From: CAVVAH01 sp963746175
Lineage (GTDB): Bacteria > Actinomycetota > Actinomycetes > JACCUZ01
Assembly (NCBI GenBank): GCA_963746175.1
Contig: CAVVAH010000004.1
Span: 682,001-746,000 of the forward strand
Direction: 5' to 3'
Length of the DNA stretch: 64,000 nt
The notes under the pieces are model-generated. The model saw only the letters and a list, made by a program, of their open reading frames with translations. It did not search any database and was not told the DNA's origin. This document shows positions 23,865 through 32,934 of this stretch, piece after piece. The translations under genes were made by a program, and so were the position numbers. Position 1 is the first letter of the stretch, and each line of letters opens with the position of its first letter.

Positions 23865-25199
23865 ATGCCACCGTCCGCGCTGCTCGCGCGCTGGCGCCGG
23901 TCCCGCGGGGACCGGCGCGCCACCCTGCTGGTGCTGGGCGGGCTCGTGGTGTTCGTCGCCGTCACCTACGTCGTCATCGTGCTGGGCGGCGGCGCGCTGA
24001 TCGGGCACACCGACTCGCCGCACCTCGGCCTGTCGCTGCTCGCCACCGCGGTCGTCGCGCTCGGCTTCGAGCCGGTGCAGGCACGGCTCGAGCGCCGGGC
24101 GACCCGCGCGGTGCACGGCGGGCGGCCGTCGCCGTACGACGTGCTCAGCCGGTTCGCGGAGGCGGTGACGGGTCCGCACGGCGACGAGGTGCCGGTCCGG
24201 ATGGCAAGGGTGCTGGCGGAGGGCACCGGCGCGCGGTGGGCGCAGGTCTGGCTGTCGGTCGACGACGGCCTGGTGCTGGCCGCGACCTGGCCGGCCGACA
24301 CCGACGGCGACGAGGCGCCGCCCGGCGTGGCCGTGAAGCCGGGCCGACGGCAGCGCACCGTGCGACTCGCCGGCGAGGTGCTCGGCGTGCTGCGGCTGCG
24401 CGAGCAGGACGACCGGCCACTGACCCCGGTCGAGGAGCGGCTGTTCGCGGGGCTCGCGGCCCAAGCCGGTGTGGTGCTGCACGGCGTCCGGCTCCGCGCG
24501 CAGCTGGCCCAGCGGCTCGTGCAGCTCTCGGCGCGGGCCGAGGAGCTGCGCGCCTCACGTGAACGGCTGGTCGAGACGCAGGACGCGGCGCGGCGACGGC
24601 TGGAGCGCGACATCCACGACGGCGCGCAGCAGCACCTGGTCGCGCTCGCGGTCAACCTCCGGCTGGCCGAGACCCTCGCCGCCAAGTCACCCGAGCGGGC
24701 CCAGCAGGTGCTCGCCGCGCAGGCGACGGCGGCCCGGGCCGCCACCGACACGCTGGTCGAGCTGTCCCGCGGCATCTACCCGCGACGCCTCGGCGACGAC
24801 GGCATCGGCCCGGCGCTACGCACAGCGGTCGCCACGAGCCCCGTCCCGGTGTCCGTCGACGACACCGGCGTGGGCCGGCACCCGCGCGAGGTCGAGGCCG
24901 CCGTCTACTTCTGCTGCCTCGAGGCCGTGCAGAACGCCGTCAAGCACGCCGGCGCGACTCGCGTCGAGGTACGGCTGACGGCCGCCGACGACGGCCTGGC
25001 GTTCACGGTCACCGACGACGGCACCGGCTTCGACCCGGCGGCCGCGGCCACCTCGCGCGGGCTCGCGAACATGCGGGACCGGGTCGACTCGCTCGGTGGC
25101 CGGCTGGAGTGGGCACCCGCCGGCACGAGCGGCGGCACTCAGGTGACCGGACGCGTGCCGCTCACCGCCGCCACCCGGCGTACGGCCGGGGTGGGCTGA
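23865..25199 (+). CDS. Two-component sensor histidine kinase (GAF, HisKA_3, HATPase)
   Basis: 444 residues. Two N-terminal membrane segments (LLVLGGLVVFVAVTYVVIVLG and a weaker second), a GAF-like sensor region (about 90-215), a coiled coil, then the HisKA_3 dimerisation helix with phospho-accepting His in ERDIHDGAQQHL (about residue 251). The ATPase domain has the N box EAVQNAVKHAG, G1 DDGTGFD and G2 SRGLANMRDRV. All catalytic elements are present. The ATG at 23865 follows GCGGAG; a GTG at 23841 is an alternative. Its stop codon abuts the GTG of the degenerate kinase at 25200, so the two are translated together. Confidence 0.9.
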   Translation: MPPSALLARWRRSRGDRRATLLVLGGLVVFVAVTYVVIVLGGGALIGHTDSPHLGLSLLATAVVALGFEPVQARLERRATRAVHGGRPSPYDVLSRFAEAVTGPHGDEVPVRMARVLAEGTGARWAQVWLSVDDGLVLAATWPADTDGDEAPPGVAVKPGRRQRTVRLAGEVLGVLRLREQDDRPLTPVEERLFAGLAAQAGVVLHGVRLRAQLAQRLVQLSARAEELRASRERLVETQDAARRRLERDIHDGAQQHLVALAVNLRLAETLAAKSPERAQQVLAAQATAARAATDTLVELSRGIYPRRLGDDGIGPALRTAVATSPVPVSVDDTGVGRHPREVEAAVYFCCLEAVQNAVKHAGATRVEVRLTAADDGLAFTVTDDGTGFDPAAAATSRGLANMRDRVDSLGGRLEWAPAGTSGGTQVTGRVPLTAATRRTAGVG

Positions 25200-27254
25200 G
25201 TGCGCACCCGGATCGCGTGGGTCCTGGCCGCGCTCAGCGCTGCCCTTGTCGTCACCGACACCATCATCGACGCGACGGTCCAGCCGTTGTTCTCCGCGGA
25301 CTCGATGGCCGTCCACGGGTGGCCGCTGATCCCGCTCGCGGCCCTGGGCAGCTCGGTGATGGGGGCCGTCATCCTCAGCCGGCTGCCCGGCCACCGGATC
25401 GGCTGGCTGCTCGCCGGGGTCGGCACCCTGACGTGCTTCTCCGTGACCTGCGAGATCTACAGCATCTGGGTGGACGAGGCGGGTGGCCCCGGGCCGGAGC
25501 TGGCCGCCGAGGTGACGGGATGGCTCTCGGTCTTCACCGGCGGGTCGACGGCGTTCGCCGGGCTGACGCTGATGTTCCTGCTCGCGCCCGACGGTCATGT
25601 GCTCTCGCCCCGCTGGCGCTGGGCCGTGCGGGCGGACCTCCTCGGCATGCTGCTGTTCGAGGTGGGGCTGCTCAACGCCGCGCCGAAGGACTTCACCGGC
25701 CGGGGCGACCCGCGCGGCGCCAGCGCGCTGGCGTCCACCTTCCTCAGCGCCGGGATCCTGCTGATCGCCGGCACGCTGGTGTTCGCCGTGGTCTCGGTGG
25801 TGATCCGGCTGCGCCGGGCGACCGGCGAGACCCGTCAGCAGCTGCGCTGGTTCGCGCTGGCGGCGGTCGCGGTCGGCGTCGGCGTCATCGGCCTGCTCGT
25901 GACCGAGACGCTCAACGGTGGCGACCAGACCTGGTACTCCGCGATCCCGCTGCAGGTGGCGTTCGTGCTGCTGCCCGTCTTCCTCGCGGTCGCGGTACTG
26001 AAGTACCGGCTCTACGACGTCGACCTCATCATCAACCGCGCGGTCGTGCTCGGCGTCTCGGCGCTGTTCGTCACGGTCAGCTACACCTTGCTCGTCGTCG
26101 GCGTGGGCAACATGGTCAGCGGTTCGTCGGGGTTCTGGACCTCGGTGCTGGCGACCGCGGCGGTGGCGCTGGCCTTCCAGCCGCTGCGCCGCTGGGTCGT
26201 GCGGTTCGCCGACCGGCTCGCGTACGGCGCCCGTGCGGTGCCGTACGACGCGCTGTCGGCGTTCAGCCGGCGGCTGGGCGACAGCCCCGACCCGGCGACC
26301 CTGCTCCCCGCGGTGGCCGAGGCGGCCGGCCGCGCAGTCTCGGCCGTGCGCTGCGTCGTCACCCTCGACGTCGAGACCGGCGAGACCGGCTCGGCGTCCT
26401 GGACACGCTCGGCCAGCGCGGCGCGGGCGGCCACCGGGACGGCAGTGACCGTCGTGGTGCAGGACGCCGTCGGGCGGCTCGGCACGGTCGTGGTCACGCC
26501 GGCCCCCGGCGGCGCGATCCGCGCGCCGGAGCGGGCGCTGCTCGAGGACCTCGCCGAGCAGGCTGCGGTGTCGTTCCGGAACGCCCGGCTGCAGGCCGAG
26601 CTCGCGGGGCACGTCGCCGACCTGGACCGGCGGACGGCCGAGCTGGCCGCGTCCCGCCGCCGGCTGTTCGAGGCCGGCGACGCCGAGCGGCGCCGGATCG
26701 AGCGGGCCATCGACCGCGACGTCATGCCGACCCTGCGGTCGCTGACGGCCACCCTGGAGAGCGCGGACCGCACGGTCCCGACCGACGCGCTGGTCGACCA
26801 GGCGACCACTGCACTGGACGCGCTCCGCGAGCTCACCCGCGGCATCTTCCCGACCCTGCTGGCCCGGGCCGGGATCGCGCCGGCCCTGTCCGCGCACCTG
26901 TCGCGAGCCGGCGTGACCGCCCCGCTGCAGGTCGACGACTCGGCCACCGGCCGGCGGTTCGCGGCCCGCACCGAGGCGGCGGCGTACTACGCGGCGACCT
27001 CGGCGGTGGCCGCAGGCGCACAGGGCCCGCTGCGGCTCGAGGTGGTCGCCGACTGCCTGGTGCTCGAGGTCCACCGGGCGGTCGACCTCGGGCCCGAGCG
27101 GCAGGCGGTGCTGGACCGGGTCGAGGCGCTGGGCGGGTCGCTCGCCGAGGGCGACGGCTACCTGCGGGTCACGGTGCCGACCGTCGAGGCGGCCGAGGCG
27201 CCCGGGATGCCCGGGCCGCGTGGGCTGGAGGAGCCGGCGCCGGCGATCGGCTGA
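25200..27254 (+). CDS. Membrane sensor with degenerate histidine-kinase-like domain (pseudokinase)
   Basis: 684 residues. About eight hydrophobic segments fill the first ~290 residues and include the LLAPDG-x-x-LSPRWR loop typical of actinobacterial 7TM-like kinases. The GAF-like domain covers about 340-460 and a coiled coil 465-500. The phosphotransfer helix is recognisable (DAERRRIERAIDRDVMP) but the expected His-Asp-Gly reads Asp-Arg-Asp near residue 504, and the LTRGIFPTLLARAGIAPAL segment that follows is normal. The ATPase region (about 590-665) lacks the N box and glycine loops. It is therefore unlikely to autophosphorylate; it may modulate the intact kinase encoded just upstream. The GTG directly follows the TGA of that kinase. 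Confidence 0.85.
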   Translation: MRTRIAWVLAALSAALVVTDTIIDATVQPLFSADSMAVHGWPLIPLAALGSSVMGAVILSRLPGHRIGWLLAGVGTLTCFSVTCEIYSIWVDEAGGPGPELAAEVTGWLSVFTGGSTAFAGLTLMFLLAPDGHVLSPRWRWAVRADLLGMLLFEVGLLNAAPKDFTGRGDPRGASALASTFLSAGILLIAGTLVFAVVSVVIRLRRATGETRQQLRWFALAAVAVGVGVIGLLVTETLNGGDQTWYSAIPLQVAFVLLPVFLAVAVLKYRLYDVDLIINRAVVLGVSALFVTVSYTLLVVGVGNMVSGSSGFWTSVLATAAVALAFQPLRRWVVRFADRLAYGARAVPYDALSAFSRRLGDSPDPATLLPAVAEAAGRAVSAVRCVVTLDVETGETGSASWTRSASAARAATGTAVTVVVQDAVGRLGTVVVTPAPGGAIRAPERALLEDLAEQAAVSFRNARLQAELAGHVADLDRRTAELAASRRRLFEAGDAERRRIERAIDRDVMPTLRSLTATLESADRTVPTDALVDQATTALDALRELTRGIFPTLLARAGIAPALSAHLSRAGVTAPLQVDDSATGRRFAARTEAAAYYAATSAVAAGAQGPLRLEVVADCLVLEVHRAVDLGPERQAVLDRVEALGGSLAEGDGYLRVTVPTVEAAEAPGMPGPRGLEEPAPAIG

Positions 27255-27255
27255 G

Positions 27256-27637
27256 TCAGGACGGCGGGGCCTCGGCGGTCGCGGCCTGCCACTCGTGCAG
27301 CAGCCGGTCCGGGCCGAAGGCGCCCTTCGGGACGTACGACGCCGCCCCGCACCCCTCACGGTCGAACTCGTCCTCGTCGTAGGTCGACAGCAGCACCACC
27401 ACGGGAGGGACAGGAAGGGCCCGGATCTGATGGGTCGCCTCGATGCCGTCGATGCCGGGGAGGTTGACGTCCATCAGCACCAGGTCGGGGCGCAGCTCGC
27501 GGGCGGCGACGACCGACTCCTCGCCGGACGCGACGGTGCCGACCACGACGAAGCCGTCGGTCGAGCTCGACCACGGCCGACATCGCGGCCCGGAACGGCT
27601 CCTGGTCGTCGACGACCAGCACACGGACGACGCTCAT
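27256..27637 (-). CDS. Stand-alone receiver-domain response regulator (frameshifted)
   Basis: About 126 residues when repaired. The N-terminus MSVVRVLVVDDQEPFRAAM and, one frame over, TDGFVVVGTVASGEES and DLVLMDVNLPGIDGIEA (phospho-acceptor Asp) with the C-terminal SYVPKGAFGPDRLL (conserved Lys) make a complete CheY-like receiver with no output domain. One extra base near 27568 (GAGCTCGACC) breaks the frame. The ATG at 27637 follows an AGGAGG. It ends one base from the pseudokinase stop in convergent orientation and probably belongs to the same signalling module. Confidence 0.8.
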
Positions 27638-27831
27638 CCCACTCACCTCCTCGTACTCCTGGTGCTCCGATCATCGGCCACCGGCGACGCCCGGCACAGG
27701 AGGCTGGGCGCCGAACCGCCGTACGGCCAGCCCCACCCCCGCCCGATGCGGGCGATCGGCGATCCAGGCCCGGACCGGCCGGTCGACGGTTAGGCTCCGC
27801 ATGATCGTCGGGGGAGGGCGGAGCGGGTCGA

Positions 27832-30800
27832 GTGCAGCAGTGCGCCTCGTGCGGGACCACGAGCGCCGACGGCATGCGCTTCTGCGGGGAGTGCGGGGCG
27901 GCGCTGGCGCAGTCCTGCCCGTCCTGCGGCCAGCCGGTCACGGCCGGGTTCAAGTTCTGCGGCCACTGCGGCACGGTGCTCGACCCGGCGGTTGCCGCTG
28001 TCCCGCGCCAGTCGCAGGCCGCCGTCCCGGTCGCGGAGCGCCGGCTCTGCTCGGTCCTCTTCTGCGACCTGGTCGGCTTCACCCCGCTGTCGGAGGCGCG
28101 TGACCCCGAGGAGGTCCGCGAGCTGCTCTCGGCGTACTTCGAGACCGCCAGCACGGTGATCGGTCGGTACGGCGGCGTGGTCGAGAAGTTCATCGGCGAC
28201 GCGGTCATGGCCGTCTGGGGCACGCCGGTCGCCACCGAGTCCGACGCCGAGCGCGCGGTGCGCGCCGCCCTCGACCTGGTCGACGCCGTCCGCCTCCTCG
28301 GCGCCGAGCGCCGCATCGACACCCTGGCCGCCCGTGCGGGAGTCGTCACCGGCGAGGTCGCCGTCACCCTCGGCGCGAGCAACGAGGGCATGGTCGCCGG
28401 CGACGCCGTCAACACTGCTGCCCGCGTCCAGGCGGCCGCCCAGGCGAACCAGGTGCTCGTCGACTCGGCGACGCAGCGGCTCACCGAGGGCGTCATCGGC
28501 TACGACGACGCGGACCTGCACACGCTCAAGGGCAAGAGCGAGCCCGAACAGCTCTGGCGCGCCACCCGGGTCGTCATCGGCGTCGGCGGCTCGCAGCGCA
28601 TCGACGGCCTCGAGGCGCCACTGACCGGCCGGGACGCCGAGTTCCGGACGATCCGCGAGCTGTTCCACGCCTCCGCCGAGCGACGCACGCCACGGATGGT
28701 GGTGCTGTCCGGCCCGGCCGGGGTCGGCAAGTCACGACTCGGCTTCGAGTTCCGCAAGCACGTCGACGGGCTCGTGCAGCTGGTGAGCTGGCACCACGGC
28801 CGGTGCCTGTCGTACGGCGAGGGCGTGTCGTTCTGGGCGCTGGCCGAGATGGTCCGCCAACGGCTCGGCATCGCCGAGGACGACCAGCCGGAGATCGCGG
28901 CCACCAAGCTGGTGGCGGGCCTCGAGGCCTGGCTCCCCGTCGCCGACGAGCGCCCCTACGTCGGCACCCGGCTGGGCCGGCTGCTCGGCGTCCCCTTCGA
29001 GGGCGACGCCGGCGGGGAGCTGTCCCGAGACGAGCTGTTCGCCGGCTGGCGGCTGTTCATCGAGCGGATGGCCGACACCGGCCCGGTCGTGCTCATGGTC
29101 GAGGACGCGCAGCACGCCGACCGCGGCCTGCTCGACTTCCTCGACCATCTCGTCGACTGGTCCCGCGACCTGCCTGTCTACGTGCTCGTCCTCGCCCGGC
29201 CGGAGCTCGAGGACGTCCGCCCCGGCTTCGGCACCGGGCGCAACCGCGTGCTCCTCACCCTCGACCCGCTCGACGAGGCGTCGATGCGGCCGCTCGTCGA
29301 CGCGCTGGTGCCCGGCATGCCGGTCGCTGCCCGCGACGCGATCGTCGCCCAGGCGCAGGGCGTCCCCCTGTACGCCGTGGAGACGGTCCGCTCGCTCGTC
29401 GACCGCGACGTCGTGCAACCGATCGACGGCGTCTACCGGCTGGTCGGCGACATCGGCGCACTGGTCGTCCCGGACAGCCTGCACGCGCTGCTCGCCGCCC
29501 GGCTCGACTCGCTCGCGCCGGACGTACGACGACTGGTGGCCGACGCGGCCGTGCTCGGGACGTCGTTCACCGCAGAGTCGCTGGCCGCCGTCTCCGACCT
29601 CGAGGCGGCGGACATCCAGCAGCGGCTCGCCGAGCTGCTCCGCCGCGAGGTCCTGACCGTCACCGCCGACCCGCTGTCGCCGGAGCGCGGCAGCTACCGG
29701 TTCGCGCAGGACCTGCTGCGCCAGGTCGCCTACGACACGCTGTCCCGCCGCGACCGGAAGGCGCGCCACCTCGCCGTCGCGGCCCACCTGCGCGCGACCT
29801 TCCCCAACGACGGCGAGGAGGTCGTCGACGTCGTCGCCCGGCACTACCTCGACGCCGTCGCCGCCGTGCCGGACGACGCGGACACCGACGAGCTGCGCGA
29901 GCTGGGCGTCGCCGCCCTGGTCCGCGGGGCCGAGCGCGCCGCCCGGACGGGAGCGCCGGACCGCGCCTCCCGGAGCTACGCCGAGGCGGCGGCACTGGTC
30001 GAGGAGACCGGGACCGACCCGCCTCGAGCTGCCCTGCTGCTCGAAGGCGCCGCGCTGCAGGCGCACGCGTCCGGTGACGTCACGCTCGCCCTGACGCTCT
30101 CCGAGTCGGCCGTGGCACGAGCCGAGGCCCTGGCCGACGAGCGGGCCGTCGCCCGGACCCGCACCCTGGTCGGCCGGGGCCACATGCGGCTGTCCCGCTA
30201 CGCCGAGGCGCGGCAGGCGTTGCGCGAGGCCATCGTCGTCCTGTCGCGCGACCCGGACGTCGACACCGTCGAGGCCATGAGCTACCTGGCGACGGTCGAG
30301 ATGTTCAGCGGGACGCCCGATGCCGACCTCGCCACGGTCGAGGCCCTGAAGCTGGCCCAGGCACTCGGGCTCGGTCCCGGCACCATGTCCGGCGTGGTGC
30401 AGGTGCGCGGCACCTACCTGGCCCGGGTCGACCGGGTCGACGAAGCGGTGTTCCACCTGCGGGAGGCGGTCCGGCTGGCGGAGCAGGCGGACCGGCTCGA
30501 CATGCTCGCTGTCATCCTCGGAAATCTCGGCGCGATCCTCATGGCACGGGACACAGCGGCCGCGACAGAGGTCATCCGGCGCGGGATCGCAGTCAGCCGC
30601 CGGACCGGGGACCGGCGGACCCTTGGCGTGGGAGTCGTCAACCTCGCCATCGCCTTGCTGGAGCTCGGCGAGTGGGACGAGGTCGACCGCCTGCTCGCGC
30701 CGGGTGGTGACCTCGACTCGCTGCCCGAGAGCCTCGAGTTCGGCCGGTGGGGACAAGCGTTGCTCGCCGCGCTCCGCGGCGACGTCACAGCGAGCGCGCG

Positions 30801-31389
30801 GATCCTGTCGGAGCTGACCTTCATGCCCGGGAGCGACGACCCCGAGGACCTGTCGGCCGTCGCCCTGCTCGAGGCCCTGGTCGCCGCTGCGGACGGCCGG
30901 CCGGAGGACGCGCTGAGGCACGCCCGACGCACGCTCTCCTACGGCGAGGTCCTCGGGCTCGGGCACGAGGTGATGAGGTTCGGCTGGCCCCTCGCCACGC
31001 GGGTCGCGCACCAGCTGCACGACGGCGCGGCGCTCGACGAGCTGCTCACCCAGCTGCCCGACGGGCTGCCAGGGCTCGTGCCGCCGGTCCTTCGGGCCGA
31101 GCGGCAGCTGGTGCTGGCGCGCCGCGCCGCGGCAGGGAACGAGCCCGAGGCCGGTGCAGCCCTCGCGACCGCGGTCGCCGCGATGCACGACGCCAGTCCC
31201 CCGCACCTGCTGGCGCACGGGCTGCTCGACCACGCGACGCACCTGGCTACCCACGGCGATCCCGCCGGAGCCGCGGCGGCCATCGACGAGGCGCAGGAGA
31301 TCGGCCGCCGGCTCGGCTGCCGCCCCGTCCTCGACCGCGCCCAGGCGATGAGCGGACCCGTGGCCCGCGAGCAGCCCGCCGCCCTCTGA
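27832..31389 (+). CDS. Class III nucleotidyl cyclase fused to an AAA-type ATPase and TPR-like region
   Basis: 1185 residues. Two N-terminal zinc ribbons (CASCGTT...FCGECGAAL and CPSCGQP...FCGHCGTVL, residues 4-48), then a class III cyclase domain (about 65-240) with SVLFCDLVGFTPLSEARDP and KFIGDAVMAVWG carrying both metal Asp residues, and NTAARVQ near the substrate pocket. An AAA_16-type ATPase follows with Walker A GPAGVGKSRLG (about residue 304) and a Walker B-like VVLMVEDAQHAD, then about 500 residues of helical TPR-like repeats. This architecture is typical of actinobacterial adenylate cyclase/LuxR-MalT-like regulators; here no DNA-binding domain is visible. GTG at 27832 after GGGGGAGGG. 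The signal is unknown. Confidence 0.9.
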   Translation: MQQCASCGTTSADGMRFCGECGAALAQSCPSCGQPVTAGFKFCGHCGTVLDPAVAAVPRQSQAAVPVAERRLCSVLFCDLVGFTPLSEARDPEEVRELLSAYFETASTVIGRYGGVVEKFIGDAVMAVWGTPVATESDAERAVRAALDLVDAVRLLGAERRIDTLAARAGVVTGEVAVTLGASNEGMVAGDAVNTAARVQAAAQANQVLVDSATQRLTEGVIGYDDADLHTLKGKSEPEQLWRATRVVIGVGGSQRIDGLEAPLTGRDAEFRTIRELFHASAERRTPRMVVLSGPAGVGKSRLGFEFRKHVDGLVQLVSWHHGRCLSYGEGVSFWALAEMVRQRLGIAEDDQPEIAATKLVAGLEAWLPVADERPYVGTRLGRLLGVPFEGDAGGELSRDELFAGWRLFIERMADTGPVVLMVEDAQHADRGLLDFLDHLVDWSRDLPVYVLVLARPELEDVRPGFGTGRNRVLLTLDPLDEASMRPLVDALVPGMPVAARDAIVAQAQGVPLYAVETVRSLVDRDVVQPIDGVYRLVGDIGALVVPDSLHALLAARLDSLAPDVRRLVADAAVLGTSFTAESLAAVSDLEAADIQQRLAELLRREVLTVTADPLSPERGSYRFAQDLLRQVAYDTLSRRDRKARHLAVAAHLRATFPNDGEEVVDVVARHYLDAVAAVPDDADTDELRELGVAALVRGAERAARTGAPDRASRSYAEAAALVEETGTDPPRAALLLEGAALQAHASGDVTLALTLSESAVARAEALADERAVARTRTLVGRGHMRLSRYAEARQALREAIVVLSRDPDVDTVEAMSYLATVEMFSGTPDADLATVEALKLAQALGLGPGTMSGVVQVRGTYLARVDRVDEAVFHLREAVRLAEQADRLDMLAVILGNLGAILMARDTAAATEVIRRGIAVSRRTGDRRTLGVGVVNLAIALLELGEWDEVDRLLAPGGDLDSLPESLEFGRWGQALLAALRGDVTASARILSELTFMPGSDDPEDLSAVALLEALVAAADGRPEDALRHARRTLSYGEVLGLGHEVMRFGWPLATRVAHQLHDGAALDELLTQLPDGLPGLVPPVLRAERQLVLARRAAAGNEPEAGAALATAVAAMHDASPPHLLAHGLLDHATHLATHGDPAGAAAAIDEAQEIGRRLGCRPVLDRAQAMSGPVAREQPAAL

Positions 31390-31395
31390 CGCGCC

Positions 31396-32745
31396 TCACA
31401 CCACGGCTTCGGTGAGCTCCCGGAACGCGTCCAGGTAGGTGTCCACGTCGGCGGGACTGTGCGCGACGGAGACCGTCGGCCCGAGCCACCAGCCCGACTC
31501 CCAGACGCCTCGGTTGGCGAGGAAGACCCGGATGAGCGCGCGCAGGGCGGGGTCGTCCGCGTCTCGAGCGTTCCGCGCATCGCGAGGGGGTTCTCGGCTG
31601 AAGAAGTAGAAGGCGTGGGAGCCGTGGTGAGCGACCGACCAGGGGAGGCCGGCCTGGTCGAAGCAGGCGCGCAGGCCGGAGGCGAGCTGCTCACCCAGCA
31701 GCGCGGTCGTGTGGAGCGCCTCCGGTGTGAGCACCTCGGTCAGGGCGGCGCGGGCGGCTGCCATCGACAGCGGGTTGGCGAACAGGGTCCCTCCGGTGGC
31801 CACCTCGTCGTAGGCGATCCCGGACACGACAGCCTTCTCCGGCGGCGGATGCAGTACCGCAGCAACCTCGTCCGTCATGCCGTACGCCCCGAGCGGCACT
31901 CCGCCGGCGATCGACTTGCCGACTGTCAGAAAGTCCGGTTGGAGGCCCCACTCGGTGGTGAGCCCGCCGTAGGCCGTGACGAGCGTGTGCGTCTCGTCGA
32001 TCCCCAGCAACGTGCCGTGGCGGCGGGCCAGCTCGCGCAACCCTTCGTGGAAGCCCGGGTCAGGCAGCAGGAACCCGGCGTTCGTCATCGCCGGCTCCGT
32101 CAGCACCAACGCCACGTCACGGGGCGCGAGCGCACGCTCGACGGCATCGAGATCGTTGAACGGCACGATGCGCAGGTGTGCCGTGACCTCGGCCGGTAGA
32201 CCGCTGTACTCCGGCCGGACCTGGCCGTCCTCGACAACCCCCAACGTGGGTTCGAGGTGACCGTGGTACTTGCCATCAAAGACGAGAACCTTGTCGCGGC
32301 CGGTCCGAACGCGCGCCACCCGCAAGACCTCGGTGTTCGCCTGCGTCGCGGACAGCGTGAACTGCCACTTGGCCATTCCGTATCGACGCGCGAGCTCTTC
32401 GGCCACGAGCAGCGCATCGTCGCAGGGCAGCAGGAACTGGTTCCCGGCCGCGATCCGCTCGGAGACGGCACGAACGATGGGCGCCGGGGCGTGCCCGCAG
32501 AAGGCGCTCATGTCCGCCAGGTACATGTCCAGGTACACGTTCCCGTCCACGTCCCAGAACCGGGACCCGGCTCCATGCGAGACCCACACCGGTGGATGGT
32601 CGTACAGCTCGTCCATCCACGACATCGGCACGCCCCGCGGCATCGTCAGTGTGGCGCGCGCAGTCGCGTCCCTCGACCGCGAGCGCGCGCCCTCGAATCG
32701 ACCGCCCTCCACGGCGGAAAGCTCCTGAACCTTGGCCCGATCCAT
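31396..32745 (-). CDS. Class III PLP-dependent aminotransferase (paralogue of the one at 12487)
   Basis: 449 residues of the same family as the gene at 12487-13872. Both contain GVPMSWM near the N-terminus, GHAPAP/GHSPAP, WQFTLSAT, the IDETHTL Asp and a GK-(A/S)-IAGG PLP lysine (here LTVGKSIAGG). It lacks the Ser/Ala-rich leader of its paralogue. ATG at 32745 is used; a GTG six bases earlier would also work. It converges with the cyclase gene (7-base gap). A perfect 16-bp palindrome lies about 100 bases upstream. The amino-group donor and product are unknown. Confidence 0.85.
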   Translation of the reverse strand: MDRAKVQELSAVEGGRFEGARSRSRDATARATLTMPRGVPMSWMDELYDHPPVWVSHGAGSRFWDVDGNVYLDMYLADMSAFCGHAPAPIVRAVSERIAAGNQFLLPCDDALLVAEELARRYGMAKWQFTLSATQANTEVLRVARVRTGRDKVLVFDGKYHGHLEPTLGVVEDGQVRPEYSGLPAEVTAHLRIVPFNDLDAVERALAPRDVALVLTEPAMTNAGFLLPDPGFHEGLRELARRHGTLLGIDETHTLVTAYGGLTTEWGLQPDFLTVGKSIAGGVPLGAYGMTDEVAAVLHPPPEKAVVSGIAYDEVATGGTLFANPLSMAAARAALTEVLTPEALHTTALLGEQLASGLRACFDQAGLPWSVAHHGSHAFYFFSREPPRDARNARDADDPALRALIRVFLANRGVWESGWWLGPTVSVAHSPADVDTYLDAFRELTEAVV

Positions 32746-32846
32746 CGTCACCGACCCCCAGATCACCTCGCCACGCCCCTCCCGATCCTGGCCCCCTGCG
32801 TGGCACCCGTCTACGCGGTGCGCCACGAGCCGCGCGGCGGGGGAAG

Positions 32847-32862
32847 CGTTTCCGCGGAAACG
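32847..32862. promoter_or_regulatory. Perfect 16-bp palindrome upstream of the second aminotransferase
   Basis: CGTTTCCGCGGAAACG reads the same on both strands. The CG-centred, A/T-flanked form resembles LacI-family operators. It lies 102 bases before the aminotransferase start and within the 189-bp gap to the DUF6510 gene. A one-mismatch version occurs inside the metallophosphoesterase gene near 46407, where it is probably chance. Confidence 0.55.
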
Positions 32863-32934
32863 TCTCGTGCCCGGGTGCGTGTCACGTCGACTACTTGAAC
32901 CGAAGGCCAGACGCCCAGACGGGATGACAGCCGC

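Noticed and set aside
24816..27359. Very long minus-strand frame opposite the kinases
   Set aside because: Same shadow effect in GC-rich coding DNA; overlaps three genes with clear motifs.
28732..31254. 840-codon minus-strand frame opposite the cyclase
   Set aside because: Antisense to the cyclase/TPR gene, with shadow-like composition and no motif.
31396..32745. Heme biosynthesis hemL
   Set aside because: Motifs fit the wider GSA-mutase-like family but no hem genes are nearby and the GVPMSWM branch is not canonical HemL.
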